Origin: an uncultured Peptococcaceae bacterium
GTDB lineage: Bacteria > Bacillota > Peptococcia > Peptococcales > Peptococcaceae
Direction of reading: 5' to 3'
Length of the DNA: 15,336 nt
NCBI GenBank assembly: GCA_902492275.1
Contig: CABUKW010000065.1
Span: forward strand, 1-15,336
Part shown: positions 6,707-14,481 of the stretch, piece after piece
Layout of the letters: each line of letters starts with the position of its first letter
Position numbering within the stretch: the stretch's first letter is position 1
The notes under the pieces: model-generated
Databases searched by the model: none
The model's input: only the letters and a program-made list of their open reading frames with translations
Told to the model about the DNA's origin: nothing
Program-made: the position numbers and the translations under genes

Positions 6707-8176
6707 TTACATCAACAGGCAACCTAACGGATAGATGATGAAGATTGCATTGAACAGATTGAACAAGCTGTAAATCAAACCGTAGGTATAGGCCGATTTT
6801 CCGGGAACCCACTCTTTATCGCCATGCAGCAGCGCGCCCGTGGCACTAGCTGGAGGGGTAATCATCCCCACGTTGCAGGCCGCCATCATACAGGCTACTA
6901 AGGTTGGCAGGTTGGCGCCGAAAGCCATACCAATGGATAAAATGATTGGCGTGAAGATGGCGCAGACCGCTTGGTTGTTGGCCAAATTGGTCAAAATGCA
7001 GCAGATGATGCAAACCAAAACGATAAATACAAACGGGCTCTTACTGGCCACAATTGGCGTAACGACAGCAGACATCCAAGGAGAAATCCCAGTGGTTTCT
7101 GCGGTGAAAGCGCCGGAGATTGCCATAGCGGCAGCCAGAAGGAAAATAATATTCCAGGAAATATTTTTGGCAAATACTTGATTCATGGTGGTCAAGCCAT
7201 CTTGAAACTGACAGGCCACATAGAACACCACGGCGATTGCCAAAATGCCTGTATTGCCGATACTTTTCAGAATTTTCACCAATCCTAGAGAAGCCGGCAG
7301 CACATTGGGAATAATCAAAAGCGCCAACACAACGATAAAATAAGCAAAAACAAACTTTTGATGGGCATTCAATTCCATGTTCTTTTCAAAATTGATGTTG
7401 CAATTGGCAATTTTCGATACATCCGGTTTAAAAATAAACTTACAAGCCAGCAGGAACAATGCCAACGCTACTACAGTAGAAACAAAAATGACAAACATGT
7501 AAGGGCCATAGGCAATGCTCTGTCCTGTGGTGGATTCGTAGCTGGCGAATACAATTAACGGCAGGGATTTGTACGGCAAAATCAAATAGCTGGTGCTGCC
7601 TACATAAACCAGACCGCCCATCATCAGCATGGGCCATTTGTCGCCAGGCTTAAAGCCATACAGCAACGCAATACTTTTAATCAACGGAATCATAACCAGG
7701 CAAGCTGCTGTGGCTGAAACCATAAAGAAAGAAACAATGGCCGCAATCATCAACAAAAAGGACAGCACCCAAGGCTTCCCATAAGCAAATTTGCGGGTGG
7801 CAATCCACTGGGCTACATATTCAATGATACCTGCCGAGTTGATGATATTGGTGAACAAGAAGAAAAACAGCATCAACAACACGGTATTGTTCCCAAAGCC
7901 ACTGGCAAAAGCGCCAGTTACCGTAGTATATTCGCTGAGCCCTAAAAAGATCAGACAGGCTACGCTGGGCCATACCACATCGCCCACAACTAACCATCCA
8001 TACAGCGTTCCCAAAAAGATACCTAAAATTTCTACGCCAAGGGGCGTTAACGGGTCTGCTGCCGGTACAACATACTGAAAACCAATCATAATAGCCAAAG
8101 CGATGATACTATTGATTACATATGCTGGGGAGCATCCAAACTTTAAACCTGCTCCAACGGAATTTTTACTCATCAT
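6707..8176 (-). CDS. SLC13/DASS-like anion permease
   Basis: A polytopic inner-membrane protein of 489 residues from the chosen start, with roughly 11-12 hydrophobic segments and the two-repeat layout of divalent anion:sodium symporters (CitT/INDY group). The repeat hallmarks are an FMVSATAACLVMIP segment near residues 151-164 and TNLANNQAVCAIFTP near 396-410, followed by MITPPASATGALLHG near 438-452. In characterised DASS carriers these loops contain Ser-Asn-Thr; by my alignment they read Ser-Ala-Thr and Asn-Asn-Gln here, so Na+ coupling or substrate may differ. A longer start at 8191 has no Shine-Dalgarno, whereas AAGGTGG (8182-8188) is well placed for the ATG at 8176, or for the adjacent one at 8173. 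Its position beside the reductases suggests uptake of their substrate; that is inference. Confidence 0.85.
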   Translation of the reverse strand: MMSKNSVGAGLKFGCSPAYVINSIIALAIMIGFQYVVPAADPLTPLGVEILGIFLGTLYGWLVVGDVVWPSVACLIFLGLSEYTTVTGAFASGFGNNTVLLMLFFFLFTNIINSAGIIEYVAQWIATRKFAYGKPWVLSFLLMIAAIVSFFMVSATAACLVMIPLIKSIALLYGFKPGDKWPMLMMGGLVYVGSTSYLILPYKSLPLIVFASYESTTGQSIAYGPYMFVIFVSTVVALALFLLACKFIFKPDVSKIANCNINFEKNMELNAHQKFVFAYFIVVLALLIIPNVLPASLGLVKILKSIGNTGILAIAVVFYVACQFQDGLTTMNQVFAKNISWNIIFLLAAAMAISGAFTAETTGISPWMSAVVTPIVASKSPFVFIVLVCIICCILTNLANNQAVCAIFTPIILSIGMAFGANLPTLVACMMAACNVGMITPPASATGALLHGDKEWVPGKSAYTYGLIYSLFNLFNAIFIIYPLGCLLM

Positions 8177-8181
8177 TTCAA

Positions 8182-8188
8182 CCACCTT
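8182..8188 (-). promoter_or_regulatory. ribosome binding site that sets the permease start
   Basis: AAGGTGG on the minus strand is 5 bases from the ATG at 8176 and 8 from the ATG at 8173. It lies inside the coding region that would be used by the upstream ATG at 8191, which has no such site. Confidence 0.6.
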
Positions 8189-8231
8189 CATGTTTCATTT
8201 GTATCAAGATAAACAAATTACAAGTTCTTTC

Positions 8232-8255
8232 AATAAGCGCTTATTTCTTATAAGC
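8232..8255. promoter_or_regulatory. palindromes just downstream of the permease promoter
   Basis: A perfect 14-bp palindrome AATAAGCGCTTATT (8232-8245) is followed by the 8-bp palindrome CTTATAAG (8247-8254); together they also form GCTTAT/ATAAGC arms (8239-8255). They occupy the predicted transcription start and early leader, a typical repressor position. The cognate regulator is not known. Confidence 0.4.
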
Positions 8256-8257
8256 AC

Positions 8258-8287
8258 ATTATATGCAATCTATATGGCATTTAACAA
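8258..8287 (-). promoter_or_regulatory. putative sigma-70 promoter of the permease gene
   Basis: TTGTTA (8282-8287) and a perfect TATAAT (8258-8263) are separated by 18 bp on the minus strand. Some 45 bp further upstream is TTATAA followed about ten bases later by AATAC, loosely like the first part of the reductase promoter block, but CTTANGCAAG is absent. Confidence 0.6.
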
Positions 8288-8363
8288 TTGCAAGTATTTT
8301 ATGAAGGGTTATAAATGAATTATATAATAGCAGTGAAAATTCACCAGTAGAACAGTTCCAATC

Positions 8364-8397
8364 AAAAAACGAGTCATTGCACAAGGCTATGGCTCGT
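8364..8397 (-). terminator. terminator of the tetR-ABC operon
   Basis: The stem ACGAGCCAT/ATGACTCGT (8369-8397, one mismatch) is followed by six T on the minus strand. It lies about 65 bp after the stop of the second ABC gene. The gap 8177-8460 holds this terminator plus the permease promoter and palindromes. Confidence 0.82.
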
Positions 8398-8460
8398 CTT
8401 TTTGATAACTCGATACTTACTTAACGCACAATAGCGTATTATCCGCTCCATCTTCTGCTG

Positions 8461-10191
8461 TTACAGTTTCCACCCAATCGCTTCTTTCCTTCCCAGCACA
8501 AAGTCTGCATAAATACCCGTTTGTTCTATCAAGTCCTCATGCTTACCTTGCTGTACGATTTTGCCGTCATTTACAACCAGTATCTGGTCGGCGTTGCGCA
8601 CTGTTTTCAATCTGTGAGCAATCATGATGATAGTCTTATCGCGGGTCAACGCTTCTATGGCTTTTTGCAGACGGTCTTCATTTTCGGGGTCTACGTTGGC
8701 AGTAGCTTCGTCAAAAATGATGATGGGCGCGTCCTTCAGCATGGCGCGGGCAATGCTGATGCGCTGCTTTTCACCGCCGGAAAGGGAGGCGCCGCCTTCT
8801 CCAATGACAGTGTTGTAGCCATCGGGCAGCGCGCTGATGAAATCATGGCAGCAGGCTTTTTGTGCGGCGGCTACCACCTCCTCATGGCTGGCCTCCGGCT
8901 TGCCGAATTTGATATTATTCTCGATGGTATCGGCAAATAAATACACATTCTGAAAGACCATGCTGATTTGTGCCATCAGCGCTTCCAGCGTATAATCCCG
9001 CACATCCTGCCCGCCGACTTTGATAGCGCCGCTGTCCACATCCCAAAAACGGGCAATCAGATTGCACAGGGTGGTTTTTCCGCTGCCGCTGGGGCCGATA
9101 ATGGCAGTCGTTGTCTTGTCGGCAATTTGCAGCGAAACATCCTGCAGGATCTTTTTCTCGCCGTAAGAAAAGGACACATGCTCAAAGCAAATATCATGCT
9201 GCTTGGGCTTAATAGCTTTTCCAGCGCTGTCCATCTGCGGCATGGTATCCAGCCCGTTGGCTTGGTCAATGGAGCTGGCGGCAATCCGCAAAATAGCCAT
9301 GCTGCTGCCCGCCGACTCAATCTGGGCAAATACCAAAAAAGAAACGATGACAGCCATCAAAGCGTCAGCCAGTACCATACTGCCGGATAAGTAAAAATGA
9401 ACCGCCGCCAGCATCATAACGACGCTGAACACCTGCAGCACCAACCCCTGGGCAACGGTATAAGGCGTAAACAGCTGCTCAATCTTCAAGTTGCAGCTGC
9501 GGTTTTCTTCCAGAGCTTCCCGCACGGCCTGATCGCCCTTGCCGGTCAGGTTAAAGGATTTGATAACGCTCATGCCCTGCACCTGCTCCAGCACAGTCTC
9601 TACCAGCCTGGCCGCTGAAGCCTGCCGCCGGGGCGCCAACACTGCCGATTTTTTCTCCATGGCAGAGGTAATCCATAAATACAGAACCGTTCCTGCCACC
9701 ACCAGTAAACCGATGCGCCAGTCGAACAGCAGCACCAATAGGGTAAAGACCACGGCGTTGATTAGACCGCCCAAAATTCCCACCAGCACCATCGGCGCTG
9801 TGGTTTCCAGTTCTTCTAAAACCGTGGTGGTAACGCCGGTAATCTTCCCCAGGCTGCTCTGATTAAAATATCCCATCGGCACGCTTTTCAGCTTATTGCC
9901 AATGTCCACCCGCTTATTGGCTACCATAAAATATCCGGCATGGGTTTGCTGCAGCTGAGAAACATAGTTGGCGGCAGTCCGCCCTAAAATGCTGACACCT
10001 AACAGAAACAGCGCAATCCAGGCTGCCTGCTGATCGTGACGTACCTCCGTCAGCGCCTCCAACACAACATAGATGGCGCAGATTTGCAGCATATAAAAAA
10101 CTGCGTGTAAAAAGCCGACAAAAATAGCTTTGTTCATATTGGCCCGCTCTACGCCGGCAAACTGCCAAATCTTTTTTAAAGCGCCTAGCAT
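8461..10191 (-). CDS. ABC half-transporter, fused permease-ATPase (subunit 2)
   Basis: A 576-residue inner-membrane protein. The type I exporter-fold membrane domain (about residues 1-320, six hydrophobic segments) is followed by a complete nucleotide-binding domain: Walker A GPSGSGKTT (366-374), Q-loop Q414, signature LSGGEKQ (470-476), Walker B IIIFDE (490-495), D-loop DPENE (501-505) and switch His526. All ATPase residues are present, so this is not the degenerate half of an asymmetric pair. The start codon overlaps the end of the upstream ABC gene (ATGCTAG), implying translational coupling and a heterodimer. The ATANVDPENE stretch is one I associate with exporter-fold siderophore importers of the IrtAB/YbtPQ type; export of a drug or peptide is the alternative. 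The cargo is unknown. Confidence 0.9.
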   Translation of the reverse strand: MLGALKKIWQFAGVERANMNKAIFVGFLHAVFYMLQICAIYVVLEALTEVRHDQQAAWIALFLLGVSILGRTAANYVSQLQQTHAGYFMVANKRVDIGNKLKSVPMGYFNQSSLGKITGVTTTVLEELETTAPMVLVGILGGLINAVVFTLLVLLFDWRIGLLVVAGTVLYLWITSAMEKKSAVLAPRRQASAARLVETVLEQVQGMSVIKSFNLTGKGDQAVREALEENRSCNLKIEQLFTPYTVAQGLVLQVFSVVMMLAAVHFYLSGSMVLADALMAVIVSFLVFAQIESAGSSMAILRIAASSIDQANGLDTMPQMDSAGKAIKPKQHDICFEHVSFSYGEKKILQDVSLQIADKTTTAIIGPSGSGKTTLCNLIARFWDVDSGAIKVGGQDVRDYTLEALMAQISMVFQNVYLFADTIENNIKFGKPEASHEEVVAAAQKACCHDFISALPDGYNTVIGEGGASLSGGEKQRISIARAMLKDAPIIIFDEATANVDPENEDRLQKAIEALTRDKTIIMIAHRLKTVRNADQILVVNDGKIVQQGKHEDLIEQTGIYADFVLGRKEAIGWKL

Positions 10192-11930
10192 GCCAAATCA
10201 CCGTCCTTTGCTCCAATATGGGCCTGCCACATAGACTGATACAGCGCGCACTGCTGCAAGAGCTGTTGGTGCGTACCTGCAGCGGCAATTCGGCCCTGCG
10301 CAACCACTACAATCTGATCAGCGTCGGTGATGGTGGACAGCCGGTGAGCAATCACCAACACCGTTTTCCCTTGAATCAGCTGGGCAACCGCTTTTTGAAT
10401 GACCGCTTCGTTCTCGGGGTCAATGTAGGCTGTGGCCTCGTCTAAGATGACAATGGGCGCATCCTTTAAAATGGCCCGGGCAATGGCAATGCGCTGCCGT
10501 TCGCCGCCGGAAAGGTGCGCGCCGCCTCCGCCAACTCTGGTATCGTAGCCTTGCTCCAGCTTGCGGATAAAACCGTCGCAGCCTGCGGCCTTGGCCACCG
10601 CCTCCACTTGAGCATCGGTAGCCGACAGCCGTCCCATGCGGATATTTTCCCGCACCGTATCGTCAAACAAATAATTGTCCTGCGAAACGAAAGCCACCTG
10701 ATCAAACAGCTGCTGCAGCGGAATCTGCTTCAAATCCTGACCGCCTAAGGTAATGCGCCCCTGATTTACATCCCAAAAGCCGGCAATCAGCTTGGCAATG
10801 GTAGATTTGCCGCTGCCGCTGGGCCCGACAAAGGCGGTCATGGTACCGGACCGAATTTGCAGACTGACATCGTGCAGAATTTCTTTTTCCGCATGATAAC
10901 CAAAGGATACATGTTCCACTGCAATATCGCTGTTCTTCAGCACAGCCGTCACGCTGCCGTGCTGCTGCTCCTCGCCCAGCAAAATTTCATCCACCGAGCC
11001 TACAATGGTGCCCACTTTGGCCAAACTGTCCATAAAATTCATAGCGGCCAGCAAAGGACCGGCAATGCCCAGCGATAGAATAATGGTGGTGATAAAGGTT
11101 TCTGCGCTCAGACTTCCAGATGTATACCATAGCCAACCGATTGGCAGAATGGTAAGCAATGTGGTGGGCGTGATGCTTTTTGATAACGATACGGGAAGCT
11201 GGCAGCTTTTCATCCAGTTGTAAAAATAAGCGGCATTTGCCTTTACGCTATCGGCAAATTTGGCATAAGCATGCTTGCCCTGGTTGAACGCCTTGATCAC
11301 CTCAATGCCATTGATATACTCCACAATAGCGGCATTCATGGCCTGTGTGGTTTTTACAGAGCCCTCATACTGAACGCCGTAATCCTTCATCACCAGCATC
11401 ATAAACAACATGCCAACCGGAATGGATACCAAGGACAACAGCGCCATCCGCCAATCTAAGGCAAACAGATAAAGGAGAATACAAAGCGGCGCCAGAAGAT
11501 TAGAAGTCATTTCCGGCAATAAATGGGCCAGCGGCGTTTCCATGCTCTCCACCTGATCCACAATAATCTGCTTCATTTTGCCGCTGGAGGTATCAATCAT
11601 CACGCCGAGAGGCATATTGGGCAGTTTATCGAGTATCCGCTCCCGAATATCCTTCAAAATGGCAAAGGTCGCTTTGTGGGAAAGCGCCAAAGCCCGCGCA
11701 TACAAACAGGTGCGGATTGCATAGCCAGCCAGAGCCGCCAGGCACCACTTCCAATAAACGGATGCATCCTGATTGCCTGCCAATAAAGCAATAATAATCT
11801 GCGCTGCTGCAAAATAAGGCAGCATGCCGCATAATACACCGACGGATGCAGATAATACGGCATTTATCAGTTTGCCGTGTTCTTTTTCTCCAAGATCCCA
11901 TAAACGGAGCAATGGATTTTGTGTATTCAT
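10185..11930 (-). CDS. ABC half-transporter, fused permease-ATPase (subunit 1)
   Basis: A 581-residue partner of the downstream half-transporter. The membrane domain (about 1-320) has six hydrophobic segments, and the EYINGIEVIKAFNQ segment (204-217) belongs to a coupling region typical of these exporter-fold proteins. The ATPase domain has Walker A GPSGSGKST (369-377), Q417, signature LSGGERQ (473-479), Walker B IVILDE (493-498), DPENE (504-508) and His529, so both composite ATP sites of the heterodimer should be active. A GGGGA Shine-Dalgarno lies seven bases before the ATG. It starts 94 bp after the TetR gene with no terminator between, so the three genes probably form one operon. The substrate is unknown; a metal-chelate importer or an efflux pump are both possible. 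Confidence 0.9.
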   Translation of the reverse strand: MNTQNPLLRLWDLGEKEHGKLINAVLSASVGVLCGMLPYFAAAQIIIALLAGNQDASVYWKWCLAALAGYAIRTCLYARALALSHKATFAILKDIRERILDKLPNMPLGVMIDTSSGKMKQIIVDQVESMETPLAHLLPEMTSNLLAPLCILLYLFALDWRMALLSLVSIPVGMLFMMLVMKDYGVQYEGSVKTTQAMNAAIVEYINGIEVIKAFNQGKHAYAKFADSVKANAAYFYNWMKSCQLPVSLSKSITPTTLLTILPIGWLWYTSGSLSAETFITTIILSLGIAGPLLAAMNFMDSLAKVGTIVGSVDEILLGEEQQHGSVTAVLKNSDIAVEHVSFGYHAEKEILHDVSLQIRSGTMTAFVGPSGSGKSTIAKLIAGFWDVNQGRITLGGQDLKQIPLQQLFDQVAFVSQDNYLFDDTVRENIRMGRLSATDAQVEAVAKAAGCDGFIRKLEQGYDTRVGGGGAHLSGGERQRIAIARAILKDAPIVILDEATAYIDPENEAVIQKAVAQLIQGKTVLVIAHRLSTITDADQIVVVAQGRIAAAGTHQQLLQQCALYQSMWQAHIGAKDGDLAC

Positions 11931-11983
11931 ACAGATTCCCCTTTCTATAATCAGCTTTTGCTAACTTCAACTTATATATCAAG

Positions 11984-12016
11984 GCTGTCTGCCGCCAGCG
12001 CTGAAACGGCAACAGC
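11984..12016 (-). other. hairpin between tetR and the first ABC gene
   Basis: The arms GCTGTTGCCG and CGGCAGACAGC pair over ten base pairs with one bulged G and a 12-nt loop. No T-run follows, so full termination is unlikely. It begins 8 bp after the tetR stop and could affect mRNA processing or the ratio of regulator to transporter. Confidence 0.4.
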
Positions 12017-12024
12017 CCCAATAG

Positions 12025-12651
12025 CTAATATTTTTCTGGCGAAAAAATAGTATCAAACCCTGCCATATGATATTTCTGCAACATTTTTACATATCGCTTA
12101 GCGTCCTCCAAAGGCATGTTATGCCGCACAACCTCAAACAAACCGTCGAAATAGGCTGTGGCTACAATATGCATAAATTCCTCCGTAACGGCGCCCGATT
12201 TTACACTATCGCATTGGATAACCTCCATATATTTAAAGGTATACTCCACCTCAATCCAGGCCAATTTATCTACAAAATTCTGAAATTTTGTGCCATAAGA
12301 AGCGTCCAGCAAAAGACGAAACGCATCAAAATTGTCATACATATATTCCAAAAATCCATCAATGCCTTTGGCCGTATACTTTCCCATAACCGACTTCTGT
12401 GTTTCTGCGTCAAATTGATGAAAGCTCTCCTGCAGCTCCAAAAACATACTCATCGTTTCCTCTACTACCGGCTCCACAATTTCCCGAAACAAGCCTTCTT
12501 TATCGCCAAATCGGGTATAAATGGAGCTGGTGCTGGTGCCTGCATTGGCTGCAATCACACGCAGCGACGCGTCCTTATAACCGCAGGATAAAAATTCCTG
12601 CTTCGCGCACTCCAAAACCCGCTCATACACACCTTCCAACTGCTTTGCCAT
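12025..12651 (-). CDS. TetR-family transcriptional regulator
   Basis: A 208-residue repressor-type protein. The N-terminal helix-turn-helix is plain (about residues 8-56: ASLRVIAANAGTSTSSIYTR, then FGDKEGLF), followed by an all-helical ligand-binding and dimerisation domain (about 60-205). The length is typical. A GGAGG Shine-Dalgarno is seven bases before the ATG. Its promoter is overlapped by a long inverted repeat, so it very likely represses itself and the two ABC genes that follow until a ligand binds, perhaps the transported compound. The family is secure; the ligand is unknown. Confidence 0.92.
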   Translation of the reverse strand: MAKQLEGVYERVLECAKQEFLSCGYKDASLRVIAANAGTSTSSIYTRFGDKEGLFREIVEPVVEETMSMFLELQESFHQFDAETQKSVMGKYTAKGIDGFLEYMYDNFDAFRLLLDASYGTKFQNFVDKLAWIEVEYTFKYMEVIQCDSVKSGAVTEEFMHIVATAYFDGLFEVVRHNMPLEDAKRYVKMLQKYHMAGFDTIFSPEKY

Positions 12652-12688
12652 CTATATGCCTCCATACCTACACAAATTATCAATTCAA

Positions 12689-12720
12689 TTTAAAACAGTG
12701 TTTCATAACATTGTTTTAAA
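12689..12720. promoter_or_regulatory. probable TetR operator, 32-bp inverted repeat
   Basis: The arms TTTAAAACAGTGTT and AACATTGTTTTAAA pair over 14 positions with one mismatch around the centre TCAT. The repeat begins inside the -10 box of the tetR promoter and covers the transcription start, an ideal place for repression. Confidence 0.75.
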
Positions 12721-12747
12721 TATAGCACAACAAGATTTTTCTGTCAA
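12719..12747 (-). promoter_or_regulatory. promoter of the tetR-ABC operon
   Basis: A perfect TTGACA (12742-12747) and TATATT (12719-12724) are separated by exactly 17 bp on the minus strand. A strong constitutive-looking promoter overlapped by the inverted repeat fits a de-repressible operon. Confidence 0.8.
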
Positions 12748-12784
12748 TCCTCTTTTTTATTGCTACATGATTTTTATTTTAGAC

Positions 12785-12826
12785 AAAAAAATGCCGCAAA
12801 GATTGCTCCTGCAATCTCTGCGGCAC
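12785..12826 (-). terminator. terminator of the pyr operon
   Basis: Two 16-nt arms (12791-12806 and 12811-12826), nearly perfectly complementary with a TCCT loop, are followed by six or more T on the minus strand. It lies about 40 bp after the pyrD stop and isolates the pyr operon from the tetR promoter. Confidence 0.92.
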
Positions 12827-12864
12827 TTTTCATTCTATCGTTTCATTCTTTCTCTCAAATCCGC

Positions 12865-13767
12865 TTACACAATGCCTCTGATTTCCGAAATATTTTGGAT
12901 ACCGTTTTCTTCACAATAGCGCTCTAAGCCATCTATGATAGCCAACGCCTTGTCCGGCTTCATAAAGGTAGCTGTACCTACCTGAATGACCGTTGCGCCA
13001 GCCATAATAAATTCTACGGCGTCCTGCCAGGTGCTGATACCGCCCAGACCCATTACCGGCACCTGCACGGCCTTGCACACCTGATGCACCATGCGCAGCG
13101 CGATAGGCTTAACAGCCGGGCCGGATAATCCGGCATAGCCGTTGTTGAACACCGGCTGCTTTTTCTTGATATCAATAGCCATAGCCAGGAAGGTATTCAC
13201 CAGCGAAATGCCGTCGGCCCCTTCTGCTTCGCAGGCTTTGGCCAAATCCACGATATTTTCAGCGTTAGGCGATAATTTCACCACCAGCTTGTGCCGGCAT
13301 ACCTTTCGGATGGTGCGCACCACTTCGGCGGCCATTTCCGTTTTCACGCCAAAATTCATGCCGCCCTGTTTCACATTGGGGCAGGAAATGTTCAGCTCCA
13401 AAATGTCCAGCTGCTCCTGATTGAGCCGCTCTATCGCCTGCATATAATCGTCCATGCTGTGACCGCCCACATTGACAATGTTGACCAAATCCAGACTGTT
13501 GACCCAGGCCAAATCCTTGCTGATAAATCCCTCCACACCCGGATTTTCCAAGCCGACGCTGTTCATAATACCGGACGGCGTTTCCCAAATGCGGATACCT
13601 TCGTTACCGCTGCGGGCGTGTAGCGTCAGCCCTTTAGAAGAAATGCCGCCCAACTTTTCAATGGGGAATAACTGATGATATTCGCGGCCAAAGCCAAAGG
13701 TACCGGACGCCATCACCACAGGATTTTTAAAAGGCACCCCTGCAAATTCCACTGATAATCTACTCAT
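12865..13767 (-). CDS. pyrD: dihydroorotate dehydrogenase B, catalytic FMN subunit
   Basis: Oxidises dihydroorotate to orotate in pyrimidine synthesis and passes electrons to PyrK, hence to NAD+. The 300-residue TIM barrel has the class 1 marks: SSKGLT with Lys45, NSVGLENPG (69-77), the catalytic loop LNISCPNV with Cys129 as base, VKLSPN (163-168), LVNTF (189-193) and GLGGIS (240-245). Cysteine rather than serine as base, plus the adjacent pyrK, puts it in class 1B. The open frame extends 43 codons upstream, but that part overlaps pyrK and has no family similarity. The ATG at 13767 has an AGGAGGT Shine-Dalgarno eight bases upstream and overlaps the pyrK stop by 8 bp, which suggests translational coupling. 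The final Val300 is followed directly by TAA. Confidence 0.95.
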   Translation of the reverse strand: MSRLSVEFAGVPFKNPVVMASGTFGFGREYHQLFPIEKLGGISSKGLTLHARSGNEGIRIWETPSGIMNSVGLENPGVEGFISKDLAWVNSLDLVNIVNVGGHSMDDYMQAIERLNQEQLDILELNISCPNVKQGGMNFGVKTEMAAEVVRTIRKVCRHKLVVKLSPNAENIVDLAKACEAEGADGISLVNTFLAMAIDIKKKQPVFNNGYAGLSGPAVKPIALRMVHQVCKAVQVPVMGLGGISTWQDAVEFIMAGATVIQVGTATFMKPDKALAIIDGLERYCEENGIQNISEIRGIV

Positions 13768-14461
13768 TGCCGAAGACCTCCTCTGCTTTGAATACCGGAC
13801 CGTCCTTGCAGACCTTTTTATTACCGCTGCTGGTCTTACAGCTGCACACCAGACAAGCGCCCACACCGCAGCCCATACGGTTTTCCATCGAAACATAAAG
13901 CTGCGCCGCTGTGCCTTTTACCTTGTCAGCCAGCACCTTCATCATCATATGGGGCCCGCAGGTCATAATCACATCATAATCAGCCGGATGAATCTCATCG
14001 GTGACATAGCCGCCTACGTTGACCACCAGCTTATCGCAGACAGCAGCGTATTCTTCCTGCAGCAAGGCTTCATCGGTAAAGCCCAGATACATGTCCACCG
14101 CAGCGCCCTGCTGCTTCAGCTGCTTGGCCGTATAATACAGCGGCGCTACGCCGATACCGCCGCCCACCAGAGCCACCTTGCCCTGCACCACAGGAAAGCC
14201 GTTGCCATAAGGGCCCTGCACATCAATGGCGTCGCCAGTCTTTAACTGGGCCAGCAATTCGGTCCCCTGACCGACCACCTTGTACAAAAAGCTGATACCG
14301 TCCCCATCACAGTCAAAAATACTAATCGGCCGGGATAACACCGGATACTCGTCCCAAGCCCGCAGCATACAGAACTGTCCCACTTGCGCGTCATAACTGC
14401 CGGAAGCCTTCAGCAGATAAAAGCCCTGGCCCACCGCTTCATTTTTCAATACTGTCGCCAT
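13760..14461 (-). CDS. pyrK: dihydroorotate dehydrogenase B, electron transfer subunit
   Basis: A 233-residue iron-sulfur flavoprotein that carries electrons from PyrD to NAD+ in the class 1B enzyme. Ferredoxin reductase-like FAD motif RPISIFD (44-50), NAD-binding GGGIGVAPL (100-108), TCGPHMM (167-173) and a C-terminal [2Fe-2S] site C198-X4-C203-X2-C206-X11-C218 are all visible, so it looks complete. The frame stays open to 14605, but those 48 extra codons are only the shifted reading of the pyrC 3' end. ATG at 14461 has GGAGGT eight bases upstream and is the real start. It begins 20 bp after the pyrC stop. Confidence 0.94.
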   Translation of the reverse strand: MATVLKNEAVGQGFYLLKASGSYDAQVGQFCMLRAWDEYPVLSRPISIFDCDGDGISFLYKVVGQGTELLAQLKTGDAIDVQGPYGNGFPVVQGKVALVGGGIGVAPLYYTAKQLKQQGAAVDMYLGFTDEALLQEEYAAVCDKLVVNVGGYVTDEIHPADYDVIMTCGPHMMMKVLADKVKGTAAQLYVSMENRMGCGVGACLVCSCKTSSGNKKVCKDGPVFKAEEVFGNE

Positions 14462-14469
14462 CGCTCTGC

Positions 14470-14475
14470 ACCTCC
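14470..14475 (-). promoter_or_regulatory. ribosome binding site that sets the pyrK start
   Basis: GGAGGT on the minus strand, eight bases from the ATG at 14461, decides against the longer open frame that starts at 14605 inside pyrC. Confidence 0.7.
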
Positions 14476-14481
14476 ATCTGT

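Noticed and set aside
8282..8330. Third copy of the reductase promoter block upstream of the permease
   Set aside because: Only TTATAA and a nearby AATAC match; the CTTANGCAAG dyad and the spacing to the -10 box are not kept.
12652..12864. A small gene between tetR and pyrD
   Set aside because: The gap is filled by the tetR ribosome site, operator and promoter, then the pyr terminator; no frame with a start and ribosome site remains.
13768..13896. Longer pyrD reading frame with 43 extra N-terminal residues
   Set aside because: The extension lies inside pyrK coding sequence, is arginine- and tryptophan-rich with no family similarity, and the internal ATG has an ideal ribosome binding site.
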